This document shows, one piece after another, positions 10,474 to 21,859 of a stretch of DNA of 64,000 nucleotides. The position numbers were made by a program, and so were the translations under genes. The DNA comes from Diplonema papillatum (Eukaryota; Euglenozoa; Diplonemea; Diplonemida; Diplonemidae), in the NCBI GenBank assembly GCA_030068145.1, contig JAPJBO010000001.1:806001-870000 (forward strand), read 5' to 3'. Position 1 is the first letter of the stretch. The number at the start of each line of letters is the position of its first letter. The notes below the pieces were generated by a model that did not search any database, was not told the origin of the DNA, and saw only the letters and a program-made list of their open reading frames with translations.

Positions 10474-12201
10474 ATGACAAGCGACACACCACCGGCCAAG
10501 AAACGTCGGCCCGACGACACCGACGCCGAGTCCGATGACAGCGAAGCCGGCGAGGAAACCGGCAGCGACGACGACGACGCGCCGATGAGCACCGTGTTCC
10601 TCGCGCAAGAAAGCACCGCGAAGGAGGCGGCGCGGGCTGGCGGCCGCGTCCCGGCCGGCCTGCCGGCGGCGGCGGCCGTGATCGCGTGCGGCTACCGGCG
10701 GTGCCCCGAGCACGGCGCCGGCGGCGGCGGCGGCCGGTGGCGTGCGGTCACCGCGGCCGCGGTCCGGTCCCTCGAGCGGCACGTCGCCGACGCGTTCGAC
10801 TGCCAGCACGCAGCGTGGGAGGCCGCGGGGCGGCTGCCCGCGGACCCCGCCGGAGCCGGCGCGCCGGCGGGCGTGAAGAACTCGTTCGTGGTGTGCTTCC
10901 TCGAGCTCCGCTCGCAAAACAGCCAGACCGGCTGCTTCGTGCGCCCGGCCCTCCGCGGCTGCTGCGGCGCCGGCGCCGTGTGCGTCACGCTTCCCTTCCG
11001 GTCGCGCAAGCAGCTCATGGCCCGGTGCGCCGAGCTGCGGGGGCTCCGGAGGAAGGGGAACACCGTCTGGGTTGCCCTCGTCGCGCACAGCTCCGCCCAG
11101 GGCATGGTCTTCAGCTGCACGCCGAAGGAGGTGCTGGGCGAGACGGGGAGGCGGGGCAACGGTTTGGCTCCGGCGAACGGCATCGAGGAATTTTGCTCGG
11201 TGCACGACTTCGTCGTCGCGGCGCAGAACGCCCTGGGAGAAGACCTCGTCGGCGTCCACATCTCGGTGTGCTGCGGGCTTTACTACACAAAGCGCGTGCA
11301 TGCCGCGTGGCCCGTTCCCATATCCTGGCTGAACACGTCCCTGGAAACGTGCCTCACCGGATACCGGCACTCCCTGCACACCACTGACGGGGCTCTCCTC
11401 CTCCTGCTGGCGGCGCTGCTGCTCGCCCACCGAAAGCCGAAGAACCCCGCGCAGTGCTCGGAAGTCTTCACGCAGCTGTACGCGCTCGCCCCCGGCGTCT
11501 GCGACGGCAGCGGGTTGATCCCCGCGCTGCTGCCGGCGGAGCTGCCGGACGACGAGATACCGCTGATGGAGGGGCGGCTGCCGAAGGCAGCCCTCCCGGA
11601 GAAGCCAAGCGGAAAACCCGCGTCCGCGGCGCAGTCGCCCGGGCTCGCGTGCTTGTACTCCGCCGCGTCCTGCGGAAAGCTGGCGGGAATGATCGAAAGC
11701 GTGTGCTTCCGGTCGGTCGCCGTCCGAGACGACATGGCGTGCGGTCCTTGCGTTTCTCGCATGCTGCGTGCGCACGAGTTCACGGCAGACGCCGTCGAGG
11801 GTGTGCTGCTGGAATCCGGGGGTGCGGAAGGTGGCGGGGACGGCCCGGGGCCGGTGTTGTTTTTCCTCGTCGTCGCGGCTCCGGCCGACGACGCTCGCTT
11901 CGGAGCCCTGCTGCGGGACTTGTCTTCGCGCGACTTCTGCCGCGGCGCCGTCGTCGTTGCGCCGAGCTCGTGGACGGTGCCCCTTGGCGTTTGTACCGTG
12001 TGGCACCTGCCGCACGACTGCAGCCCGTGCTGCACAACGGGTGCCGCGGCTGGGTGCCAGCCCGGCTGCGCGGACGCGTGCATCAAGCTGCTGTGTGCCC
12101 TCTTCTGGGCCGCGCAGCTCGTGGCCGGCGAAGGCTGGGACCTGCAAAAGGTCCGGGCGGAGGTCTGCACGGAGGCTCCGGGGCTGGCAGTCCCCTCGTG
12201 A
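10474..12201 (+). CDS. Hypothetical Cys-rich 575-residue protein, intronless
   Basis: Starts at ATG 10474 and ends at the TGA ending at 12201, in one exon with strong third-position GC. Residues 1-35 are acidic and contain an NLS-like KKRR (MTSDTPPAKKRRPDD), which suggests a nuclear or cytosolic protein; there is no signal peptide. The rest is a compact, Cys-rich Ala/Leu/Val protein with alternating hydrophobic strands and helices. One stretch, VWVALVAHSSAQG (His205) followed about 60 residues later by ISVCCG (Cys266/Cys267), has the rough spacing of the His and Cys dyad of caspase-fold peptidases. The usual SHG and QACRG contexts are missing, so I do not assign that family. I do not recognise the protein otherwise. 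A long antisense frame (10342-12210) is a composition shadow. Confidence 0.7.
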   Translation: MTSDTPPAKKRRPDDTDAESDDSEAGEETGSDDDDAPMSTVFLAQESTAKEAARAGGRVPAGLPAAAAVIACGYRRCPEHGAGGGGGRWRAVTAAAVRSLERHVADAFDCQHAAWEAAGRLPADPAGAGAPAGVKNSFVVCFLELRSQNSQTGCFVRPALRGCCGAGAVCVTLPFRSRKQLMARCAELRGLRRKGNTVWVALVAHSSAQGMVFSCTPKEVLGETGRRGNGLAPANGIEEFCSVHDFVVAAQNALGEDLVGVHISVCCGLYYTKRVHAAWPVPISWLNTSLETCLTGYRHSLHTTDGALLLLLAALLLAHRKPKNPAQCSEVFTQLYALAPGVCDGSGLIPALLPAELPDDEIPLMEGRLPKAALPEKPSGKPASAAQSPGLACLYSAASCGKLAGMIESVCFRSVAVRDDMACGPCVSRMLRAHEFTADAVEGVLLESGGAEGGGDGPGPVLFFLVVAAPADDARFGALLRDLSSRDFCRGAVVVAPSSWTVPLGVCTVWHLPHDCSPCCTTGAAAGCQPGCADACIKLLCALFWAAQLVAGEGWDLQKVRAEVCTEAPGLAVPS

Positions 12202-13663
12202 CGATTGCACGTTGCGTGCCGAAGCGGAATGCCACCTTCAAAGCCTCTCCCGTGCTTTCGTGTTTTCACGGGATTGATCGAAAGCATGTGCTTCCATGTG
12301 TGTGCGTCTCCGTCGGATGAGGCTTGCAGAATTTGTCTTCGAGCTAACCCTGCCACGGTGTCGGCGTAGCGAAGCCAGCTGAGCAGTGGTTGCCACTGCG
12401 CGCACGTCTGGGGTGCGACTGAAGTTGCGTGACCTTTTTATTGGATTGAGGACCTACAACTGGTCCGATCTGGAGCTCCGCGAATAATTGCTGGTTCCTT
12501 CAGGGCATGCTTGCGTGTGTTGTAACTCGGGAATGGCGGGATCCGCATGACGTCTTCGTCAGATGAGGCATGCGGGATTCGTCTCCTGGCGAACGCTGGG
12601 CGAGCCAGGGTGTTTTGGTTGGGCGTGGCTTCGGCCTGTCACTGTCGCCGCACGGGGTTTGCCGCTGGTTGCAGTCCAGCTCCCCGAAACTATGTCACGA
12701 ACGATGACTACCCACAGGTGGCCGCGCACTGGTATCACAATGCCTTGCGTCTGTAAAAATGGGCTCATCCCCACGAAGTCGGTGTGCGACGTGGACAGTC
12801 ACGCCAATGGACGTGGGTCAAGTCCTAAAGCAAGCGAAGTACTCGTGTCACGAGCTTGCTCGGGGCCACCGAACAAAAGAAAAAGTTCGCGTAGCTCACC
12901 AACCTTATGTCGGACCAGACGACACACCTGGGCCGAAGTTGCCTGCGTGCACCGCAGTGGGCTCAAAGGCTCGTGGTCTGATGGGAACGGGTTGGTGGAC
13001 TGGATGGATATCTTCTGTGCCCTCCTCACGTCGTACTAAGCGCCCCTAGCTTGCCGCACTCCGATCAGTATTCAGGAGTTTCGGGTGCGTTCTCCTCAGA
13101 ACGCACGATCGATCTGTTTCGCACATCTGGCCTTTTGCCGAAAAACACGCGGAGTGCAATCGCAGGATTGGAGTTGGTCGAAGTTGAAAGGGCAGAAAGT
13201 GGGGTAGGTTACCGAAAACAAGAACTGCAGCGCCGCTCAAGAGAGCGCATCATCATCATCATCAGGATCTGGTCACCGACTCAGTAAGAGCCACCTCCTG
13301 ACATGAAGGCACGCTCCTCCGCACATACCGTTGCACCATTTTCTATGCTGCGGGGCGTTTTGTCTTGGTGGCGGTCTCGCGTACGCGCTGGTGTAGTCCT
13401 CTCGCCCTCTCTTGCGCCCCGCCTCGGGCATGTTCCTCTCGCGACCCTCCGACTCCGCTCGGTTTCCTACTTGGTTCGGAATTTTAAAAGGGCTGCAAAT
13501 TATTCAGAACCCTTCGTGTCCTCTGTACAGGCTCAGCACAGTCGCATTGGACTCGCCGTCGAGTAGCCCGCCAACATGACAGGCCCCACCCCACCGTGGG
13601 CGGGGGAAGCCGACAGGGGGCTACTTGGCTTCTGGCCGCTTTTTACAAAGTAACCCGAGCAAT
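12202..13663. other. Intergenic, with decayed echoes of the upstream gene
   Basis: At 12271-12295 the bases GATTGATCGAAAGC and TGTGCTTCC echo the coding sequence at about 11690-11712. Other parts (near 12530-12600) repeat the 12300-12350 stretch loosely. This looks like an old partial duplication of the gene's 3' half. No intact gene was seen. Confidence 0.4.
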
Positions 13664-14939
13664 ATGTCGCAATCTCAAGAAGCAACGTTCGACATCGAGC
13701 AGATGGACCGCGTCCTGGCGCAGTTCGATGAGCCCGCATCAGGCGGCGCGGACGATGCGATGCTACTGGAAGAACTGGCTAGGGGAGGGGATAGTCAGAT
13801 GGTTGACGTGGCAGATGCATTGGTTGAGCAGATGGTTACCGAGGTCTGCGGTGGGGCGATCGATGATGGTGAAGGAGCGGACGATGAAGACGACGACGAC
13901 GATGCAGACGCGCCGCCCGTCGCGTTAACGCTGGAACGGCCTGCGGAAGACCGAGTTGCGGACGACGATAAAAGCGACACACTCTCAACCGCGTCGTCGT
14001 CGTCCGAAGACATGCCGTCGGAGCCCCTCATGTTCCCCTCGATGCCTAATTTTGAAAATCGGATCTTTGCTCTGATGAACGCGGTCACCACAGATGGTTC
14101 GGGTGGCGTCCCTGCAACGCGCGAGGCTGCCAAGTGCATGGCCGCCGCAACAGAGCTTTTTCTGAAAGAATTCGGGCAGGTGTGTGTTTGGGGGGCAGCG
14201 GTGCAGAGAGAGCGCTCTATCTTGCCCACTAAGCAGGTGGACTCCATGAACGTCGGGGGGACACTGATGCAACATTGTATCGTGTGCCGGGGAACCTTTA
14301 CCGGCTGGTCTCAGTGCCGGGAACTGCAGTTGGGCATTGCAACCTGCAGTATTCGTACGTGATCTGGTGAACCAGTGAAACTCCGAATTCCAACTTGCGA
14401 TGGAGTATTCTCCAGCGGGGAAAGCAGCAGCAAAGTTTCACGTGTTCAGTGGCTCCAAAGGTTCTGCGGCCCGCAGCTTTTTCCTGAACGAAAGAATAGA
14501 AAGCGTGGGGATAACACTAGATCTGGAGAAGGTTAGCCACAGGGCACAGCCGATACGGCTCGGACACTTGACTGCTAAGCTAGTTGTTGACCGTTCCGCT
14601 TTCGCCCTCATCGTGACAGATTCGTCTGGTTGCAGGCAATACCGTGCTCTCGAGCAAAGCGCAATCTCTGCGATTCGCTCGATTTCGCAACACCCAATTC
14701 CACAGCACGCCATGAAGCACGCGCTGCGTTTCAACAAGAAAGAGATCGACTACGCGCACATTCAGAATCTGACGCGCCGGGAACCTTACGAGTTCTTGCA
14801 ACGTATGCCTTGGGAGTTTGCGGGAATGCTTGAGTTTTGGCTGCTCCCGAGTGCGAAAACGAAGGATTGCTGCACCTGTGTTGTTGGAAATACTCGAGGA
14901 GGCCGCCAGTCTCAAAATCACGCGCCACAGGAAACATAA
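13664..14939 (+). CDS. Histone-fold protein, NF-YC / POLE4 / CHRAC-like (two exons)
   Basis: Exon 1 runs from ATG 13664 to 14179, where FGQ is followed by GTGTGT. Exon 2 starts at 14706 after CCACAG, also in phase 0. Exon 1 encodes about 120 acidic, disordered residues, then NFENRIFALMNAV and TREAAKCMAAATELFLKEFG. This is the alpha1-alpha2 pattern of the NF-YC/Dpb3 branch of H2A-like histone folds (Arg-Ile start, then AAT-ELF). Exon 2 supplies the missing alpha3 region: FNKKEIDYAHIQNL followed by EPYEFL, matching the family's 'LQxxDIxxAI...FDFL' pattern. Rejoining the two halves of one fold across the intron is the main support for the model. Such proteins pair with a second histone-fold subunit in NF-Y, Pol epsilon or chromatin-remodelling complexes; which one cannot be told. 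The 3' end is uncertain: the frame runs to TAA 14937-14939, but its last 25 codons fall in an R1 repeat, and a GTATGC at 14802 is a possible donor. Confidence 0.65.
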
Positions 14940-14965
14940 CCTGATGCGCATTCGTTCAACAACGT
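14885..14965 (+). repeat. R1 repeat fragment
   Basis: GGAAATACTCGAGGAGGCC and CATTCGTTCAAC match landmarks of the R1 copies at 1365 and 38632. It overlaps the end of the histone-fold reading frame, so that end may be intronic or recently acquired. Confidence 0.55.
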
Positions 14966-15964
14966 TGCCCTACTATTGAGAGCCATGAAACACGCTGCCT
15001 GCTCGGAAGATGTGGCAGGCAGCGGTTCATGGCTGATCATAATTGCTCATCAGAAGAAGAAAGGGTACACGCAAGGGGAAAAAGCGATCAAGCGGCACGC
15101 ACAAATGGAGCAGTTGAAAAGTCTAGTCCGAGATAGCCGTGCTATTCTCGAAGTGTGCTCTGAGAAACAACAAACATCCGCAGCCGTGTTCCCACCGGAC
15201 AACCAGATGACGCTGATTTGATGGCAACTCCGGGTTTTGCTGCTGACGCGTACCGGGATTTTGCACTTCAGGGGAATCATTGCACGAGTCGGAGAGCCTT
15301 CCGGCTACCTGTTTTGAGCATGCATGCATCATGATCGGTACGTGCAGTCTGTATTCCGAATACACAGCGTCTGTGTCGCGTCTCAACCTTTTTGGGGGTT
15401 CGCTCAGCCAATACCCGCGACCCCGTGCAAAAAGTGATTTCGAGCGTCAGAATGCCAGGCACACCTTGGCTGTCGAACTCCGCCTGATCTTCAACGGCAT
15501 CGGCCAACGACTTGTCGGTGCAATTTATCATTTTTCGGGGCCTGACGATATCACCGGAGACGATGGGCCCCGCAACCGTATTTTCGGTGCCGATCCTCGG
15601 TGTGAAAGCATGGCGTCTCGAACGCTGTGTTGTACGGCAAGCACGCTTCAGAAGATTTCGTCTGTTGCGTCTTTTAGGTACGACCGCGGTAGCTTGTCGC
15701 CCCCTTCTGGTAATTGGTTGATTCACAGCTGTCGCCGTGAATCACCCATTTTTAAGGGCAGGTGACGAGCGTTTGTGCGGTTCCGCTTCGACAGATGCCC
15801 GTTCTTCTAGCCCTGCTCTCTCGTGTCGAGAGGCGACCTCCGACACCGATCATCTTGCTTCGAATAGAGCTGTTTGTGTTTGTTCCAAGAGCCCCCCTCA
15901 CGACAAATTCCGCTGTTCGCAAGTACAGGTCGTCGGTGCTCCCGCGTGAAACAACCATCGGCGT

Positions 15965-16132
15965 CTACACCGTGGAATCCAGCCTCAGAAGCTGGAGCTA
16001 AAGCTGGGGTTGAAAAAGCGGGTGTCACACCCGTGTGGATTTCCACGCGTTTTGGTTGTAGCACACCCGCTTTTCGGGGTTGTCTCGGGGTGTCCCTAAA
16101 TCCAGCTTTTGAGGCTGGACCTCGCCGTGTAG
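15965..16132. mobile_element. MITE-like foldback element, copy 1
   Basis: Terminal inverted repeats of about 34 bp: CTACACCGTGGAATCCAGCC at the left and, in inverse complement, CTACACGGCGAGGTCCAGCC at the right. Each is followed by TCARAAGCTGGA. The interior is rich in CACACCCG and GCGGGTGT motifs. Related copies lie at 24551-24691 and, decayed, at 42540-42690; a lone end is at 29075-29100. No coding capacity, so a non-autonomous DNA element is inferred. A clear target duplication was not seen. Confidence 0.65.
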
Positions 16133-16463
16133 TCGGTGCGTATTTTTTTCTGCAAGAGCGAAAGAGCGGGAGCAGCAGCAGGACACAAAAGTCAGAAGCC
16201 ACAAGCGAACAACACATGCGCTTGTGATTCCTGACTTTCCGTCCTAGAAAAGAATCGCGCGTGCGTTTTCCAAAAACGCCCGACCGTCGCCCACGACCGC
16301 AAACACCCCGCGACAGACCCGAAACACCGACCTATCCAGGAGAGTGCAGCTGCAGCTGCCACATTGGTAATTCCGGTGGAGCCTCGTGACATAGCAAAAT
16401 AAATGCCGCTTCCACTTCGAAGCCGAAATCGACCCCAGACAGTGCAGTCAGGCCTTTCAGCAT

Positions 16464-16540
16464 GCTGAACGTACTGATTTCAGCACGTTAATTTTCTTAC
16501 TTTCTTTTTGTACACATGCTGAAATCAGTACGTTTCAGCA
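16464..16540. repeat. Inverted repeat (~22-bp arms)
   Basis: GCTGAACGTACTGATTTCAG at 16464 is repeated in inverse complement at 16518-16540 with one extra base, separated by about 33 bases rich in T. A related ACGTACTGATTTTCAG occurs at 16720. Confidence 0.75.
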
Positions 16541-16968
16541 CGTACTATCTTTCCTGCAGATTCGTCTGGGGAATCAACCGCAGTACCTTCCGGTCGGCAG
16601 ATCCTGCTGTTGCTTACCACCGCGACACTCGAGGGTTGAGGCCGGAGAGGAGGCAGAAACAAGGCCATGCAACACTGGAAGGTGAGCCCCCTATGCTCTA
16701 TTTCTTTTTTGCCTGACCCTACGTACTGATTTTCAGTAGGTATTTCGCTCCAAGACAAAAGAGCTGCGTAAGCCCTGAGTGCAGCAGCAGCTGCCAAATT
16801 GGTGCATTCGGTCGCGTACGAGGAGCTTCTCAACAAGACTCGGAAGTCCGACTGCATGGATTCGCCGCTCAAAATTTCTGGAAGTACAGCTGCTGCTGTA
16901 CTTGGGGTCCAGAGAAAAGCTTACCCCCTAACCCCACCCCCAGGATCTTATTTACACCCCTGCCCCCC

Positions 16969-17131
16969 GCGCAGAAGAAACGCTTGCCAGTGCGGTGTTG
17001 AGCGCACACTCATTCCACGCACGTTCTTGCAAACCCCCCCTGCCCAGAAGAAACGCTGGCCAGTGCGGTGCTGAGCACACACCCCTTCCAAGCACGGTCT
17101 CGCATACCCCACCCGCCCGGAAGAAACGCTT
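16969..17131 (+). repeat. 73-bp direct repeats abutting a start codon
   Basis: The motif GAAGAAACGCT recurs at about 16974, 17047 and 17120, with the intervening AGTGCGGTGYTGAGC and TTCCANGCACG also repeated. The third unit runs directly into the ATG at 17132. A related single copy is at 44901-44982. Confidence 0.8.
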
Positions 17132-20100
17132 ATGCATGCCGGGGTCTGCGCAAGAGCGGTATTCCTAGCGGCGAGCGTCGCCGTCAGCGCGGCGGGCCAG
17201 CAGCTCTGGAACTGCAGCTGGAAGACGGCCGGGAACGAGTCGGTTTCCCCGGTCGTTTCGGTCCGGGCCGACGGCGTTCCGGCGGCCAGCGACGCGGCGG
17301 ACGAATGGCTGGCCTGGTATAAGAAGCGGGAAGCCGGAGCCCCGGCTGCGTTCGTGCGCGTCGGGCTGGAGTGCGTGGCAGGGGAGCTCCTGCAGGACGT
17401 GTGCGCCGACGGCGAGTGCGGCACGAGGGACCGGTGCCTGCAGACGTGCCGGGCGCGGGATGGCTGCTTCTTGTCGCAGCCGGTGGACGCCGGCGCGCCG
17501 GAGGCCGACTGCTACCTGTTTTCGACCTGCCGGCACTGGCGCGCGGCGCCCGCCGGCGTCGACGTGAAGCGCCCGAACCTGGCCCGCGCCGGCTTCGTCT
17601 TCGAAGGCCTCGTCGACGGCGCGTGGGCCTTCGGCGCCCCGCGCGGCTGTCCGCTGCCCGAGGACACCCCTGAGGATACCCCTGAGGACACTCCCGAGGA
17701 CACTCCCGAGGACATCCCCGAAGATTGGGCCGTCAATGCTGACGGGGGAGACCCCCCCGTCGACGGCGACGCGTCTCCGGCGGACCGGGATTCCCCTCCG
17801 ATGGACGACGCGAGCCTTCCTCGCGCACCAGGGGATACCCCCGGCGCAACCACCGAACCTGCGCCGCGGGTGGCGGGTCGCCGGCTGCTGGTCGTGGCTG
17901 AGGCCGCGGCGGAGTCCTGCGCCGAGTGCGCCGCCTCCTGCGGAAAGTCGCGGGGCTGCCGGCTGTTCGCGTGCGGCGCGGTCGACGCGGCGCACGCTCA
18001 GTACTGCTACCGCTTTTCGAGCGCCTGCGGCGTCTCGCAGGCGCTGGCCGACCGGCTGTTCGACGCGCCCGGGCCTGGGCAGGCCTTCCCGCTCCTCTAC
18101 CGCAAGCCGGCGCCGGTTGCAACCGGGCGGATGGTCCTGCCGGTGCGCGTGGTCTCCGCTGCTGCGTCGGAATGGGAGGCCGCGAATTCGACTGACCCAG
18201 CCCTGCTGACCCGCACGGTGACGGTCACCGCGAACGTCGCCGCCGAGGCGTGGGCGGCCGCCGCGCAGGAGTGCCTCACGGCGGACCGGAACACGAGGCT
18301 GTGCACGGCCGCGGAGGTGTCGCGGCACTGGTCGGACTCAGGTACCGCACCTTCGGCGCCGCTGCACCCCGTCGGCGACGCGCCCGGCGCGTGGGTGTTC
18401 ACCGCCGCCGCAGACCCCGCCGCGGCGACCCTCAGCTTCATCCCGGCAGCTGGCGTGCTCTCGACGCAAGTCTTCCACCAAGAAGCCGCAGCCGGAAATG
18501 CGACGACGGCCCCCGTCCCCACCCGGACGCTTCGGATCTCCGACGAGCCGGGGGCGCCGGTGCCTGAAGGGTACTCGCGCCCTCCGGCGTTCGACCTGTA
18601 TCCGGAACCCGCGAGCACGTTCGTCTCCGTGCACTGCTGCAGCTCGCCCGTGTGCCACGTCGAAGGGCGGGTCGCGGAACCTGAGCGGTCGCACGTCCTG
18701 CGTGGGATTTCGACGCCCGAGGACTGCCGGGCGGAGTGCCAGGCGGCGGGGCTCCGGCAGTGCCTGCACTACACCCACGACGCGGCCGAGCGTGCGTGCT
18801 ACTTTGTCCCGGGGGCCGCCGCCGCCGCCGGCGGCGGGGAGGAAGCCGCGCCGACGCTTTTCCGCGGGTACTCCTTCGACTTCTACAACCCAACATCCTC
18901 CGACGTCGTCTCCGGCCCCGCCTCCTGCGAGCCCGAGGCCGCGTGGCTGTGCAACCCCACAGGCTTCGACCCGACGGCCGCCCCCGCAACCCTTGCGCCG
19001 ACGGTTGCGCCCACGCAGCCGCCTCCTACCACGGCTCACCCGGACCCGCCCGTCGCGCCGCCGGAGCTGCCGGAAGTCACCGACCTGGAACGGGACATTT
19101 GGGTGTTCTTCTTGAAGGTCGCGACCGCAGAGTTCGGCGTCGACGAGTTCGTGGCGACCTTGCAGACGCTGATCGGCGGCATGCTTGCGGAGCTCACGGC
19201 CACCTCCCGCCGGCGCAGGCTGCTGGCGGAAAGACGGAGCGCTAAGAACGTCGTCGTAACAGTACTAGACAGTGACGTGGACACTACCGTCCGGCTGTCC
19301 TTTGTAGGTGTGCTGTCTCTGTGTATGTGTGAGTTCAAGTTCATGGCTTTAAGAGGGTAATGTCTGAAGTGAAGTCACGGTCGGCAATCGCCACCTGTTG
19401 CTGTCCGAGACTGGCTTGCACGGGGAAGTGGCGTGAATCACTTCACGATGAGTGTGTGTGTGTGGGGTGTACAATAATTTCGCAAAATGAGTTGGGTAGG
19501 TGGTCTATGGTAGTGCGAATACTTTGAAGCCTCCACCCCACGGGGAAACCTGCAGCGCATTCGGAGCGAGAATGTTTTAGGACTAAACGCCCAGCCTGAA
19601 CCTTGAGTTCTCTTTGCGAGAAAAGCAAGCACAACACGCAGATGTTCCGGAAGAAGTCAAGCGCGACCTTGCTGCGATGATTAAGCTGAAAATGGAACCA
19701 TTCCGCACCGTGCGCGATTTCAAAATATGGTATGTCCAACACCTTCCCGAGCGTCCGGGCCTGACCTTTTTGCGAGGTCCAGGCGACGCTACGATCGTCT
19801 TCTGTGGTATCGGGCGTAGCCTGACACCGACCGTATGTCGACTGTCCCTCAGGCTGCTTCATTGCAGTTCACTTGCTTGGCGATGCTTGATCGTTTGTGG
19901 CCCACCAAAAGGACAAGTTATTGAATACTATCGGCTGTGATACCTTGCCGTGAGGCTTTCCCAACGCACTTGATATGATTTATCCTGGCGGTTTGGCCGA
20001 CCTCGTGAGAGGCCGTTTGTTATGCACCTCCGGCTGTGATACTTCGCTGAATTCAGTTGACCACGTGGGAGTTCGGTTTGTGCACCAATTTCCATTCATG

Positions 20101-20922
20101 ATCCGCAGTTACGCCGACGAGGACTGCGTCGCAACCGAAGCGCCGGCGACGCCGGAGGATGGGTCGGCTTCGTTGCTGCCGTTGATAATCACGCTGCCCG
20201 TGGTCGCGGTGCTGCTGGTGCTGGGCCTCGTCGCGTGGAGGAGCCGGACGAGCATGGCTGGGGTGCTCGCTGGGCGCCAGAGGCGCAGCCTGTCGGACAT
20301 CGTGCAGAAGGAGATGCAGCAGCTGAGCGTCTCTGGCAGCGCGGGCGGCCAGAATGCGGCGAAGCCGGTCAGCGAGAACCCCCTGCAGACCCCCCAGGCG
20401 AGCGCGATGCGTGGCTCGCCAACGTTCCCGAGCGACGGCCGGGACGGTGCCGACTACCCGGAGAAGATGATGCTCAGCTCCCAGGACTCGCAGAGAATGC
20501 AGCCGCCGACGCCCAGCCGCGCCTTCCCCGGCCAAGACGGCGAAAGCAGCAAACAAGACGGGCTCACCATGAGCGACTCCGGCGCCGCGTCCGACTCCGA
20601 CGACCCGGCGAAGGAGCGCCGGCGGAAGAAAAAGCGCAGGTCGGCGCGGAAGATCTCCGAGGTCCTGCGCCGCCTCTCGTCGGCCAACACGTCGTCCACC
20701 CAGCTCAGGCCCTCCTCTGGAGACACCAGCGACACCGGCAGCAACACTGGCACGACGCCCCCCGTCGGCGGCGCGGGCGACGGGCCGCCGAAGAAGAAAA
20801 AGAGCAAGAAAAAGCGGAAGGCCCACAAGAACGCCGTCGTCCACCTTTCGCCGTCGGACGAAGAGAACGCGAAATCGCGCGTGCAGCGCGACAACAAGAA
20901 TCTGACGGACGCCGATGAGTGA
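17132..20922 (+). CDS. Type I membrane protein with PAN-like Cys modules (three exons)
   Basis: Exons 17132-19307, 19642-19729 and 20109-20922 join in phases 1 and 2 with GT...AG at each intron, giving 1025 residues. The N-terminus (MHAGVCARAVFLAASVAVSA) is a clear signal peptide. Three Cys-rich modules follow, at about residues 80-135, 263-303 and 508-558; the last, with GISTPEDCRAEC and CLHYTHDAAERACYF, has PAN/Apple character. Between the first two lies a PEDT repeat (about 176-198) and an acidic Pro-rich linker. A Thr/Pro stalk (about 610-650) precedes a folded membrane-proximal region that crosses exons 1-2. Exon 3 begins in CYADEDC and carries the transmembrane helix (about 777-799), then a ~225-residue cytoplasmic tail that is Ser-rich and ends in Lys-rich runs (PPKKKKSKKKRK). 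An adhesion or lectin-like surface receptor is the likely role, by analogy with PAN proteins; the ligand is unknown. Confidence 0.75.
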
Positions 20923-21859
20923 AAACGCGAGCGGTCCCCGCCACCACATCCTGACCAGACAGGACAACGATGTGAGTCTGATGTCAGATGAGCTCAAGCA
21001 AATCCGTCTCGGGTGGCCACACTGGAAGGCACACGGGAAGCTGCCGCCCATTTCTTCACGCAATCTTGTCGGTTGCCCATGGCTCCCCAAGGGCTACTGC
21101 CGCAGAGAAAGCGTGTTTTCGGTGGACGACCAGCAGTCTCACTCTCCAGGCGCTTGTTTGAATAGTGCCTGCCCATAAGGAAGTACTTGAGGTGCCTGCA
21201 GAGGAAATGGGTTGCATCCCACAGTTAATCCTGGGTGTAGTGCAGGGTGCAAGCATTCAACAAAACGACCCTTGTACTACTTCGGTAGCTTGTTTTATCA
21301 CCGGACAGCCGCCTCTGAGTATCTCTACCCATCTTTATTTCCAACTTTCTCCGTCGGACGAAGAGAACGCAACATCGCGCGCAGCGCGACAACAAGAATC
21401 TGACGGACGATGCGTGAAACGAGGCCCGCCCACCCCATCCTGACCACGCAGGACAACGGTGTGAGCCCGGCGTGAGACGACGCACAAGCAAATCCGTCTC
21501 GGGTGACTACATTGAAAGGAAGCTGCCGCCCATTTCTTCACGCAATCTTGTCGGTTGCTCATGGCTCCCCAAGGGCTACTGACGCAGAGAAAGCGTGTTT
21601 TTGGTGGTGACCAGCAGTCTCACTCCAGGCGCTAGTTTAAATAGTGCCTGCCCATCTGGAAGTCCGTTTTGTCTTGAGGTGCCTCGGGTTGCGAATCGCA
21701 AAGGAGGAAATGGGTTCCCACAGGAAATCTGGGTATAGTGCAGGGTGCAAGCATTCAACAAAACGACCCGTTTTGTACTACCTAGGTAGCTTATTTCCCC
21801 TGCGCGAAGTAAGCACCGGACAGCGCCTCTGAGTATCTCTTCCAATCTTTATTCCCAAC
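20841..21859 (+). repeat. Tandem duplication of ~500 bp covering the gene 3' end
   Basis: 20841-21340 is repeated as 21341-21859. The first copy starts inside the last codons of the membrane-protein gene (TTTCGCCGTCGGACGAAGAG) and includes its stop, the downstream sequence and an R1 repeat. The second copy has the same order, ending again in CTTTATTNCCAAC. Small indels separate the copies, so the second cannot encode the same tail. Confidence 0.85.

Noticed and set aside
10342..12210. 622-codon minus-strand frame opposite the 575-residue protein
   Set aside because: Arg-rich composition shadow of the sense gene; extends past its ends without splice or start support.
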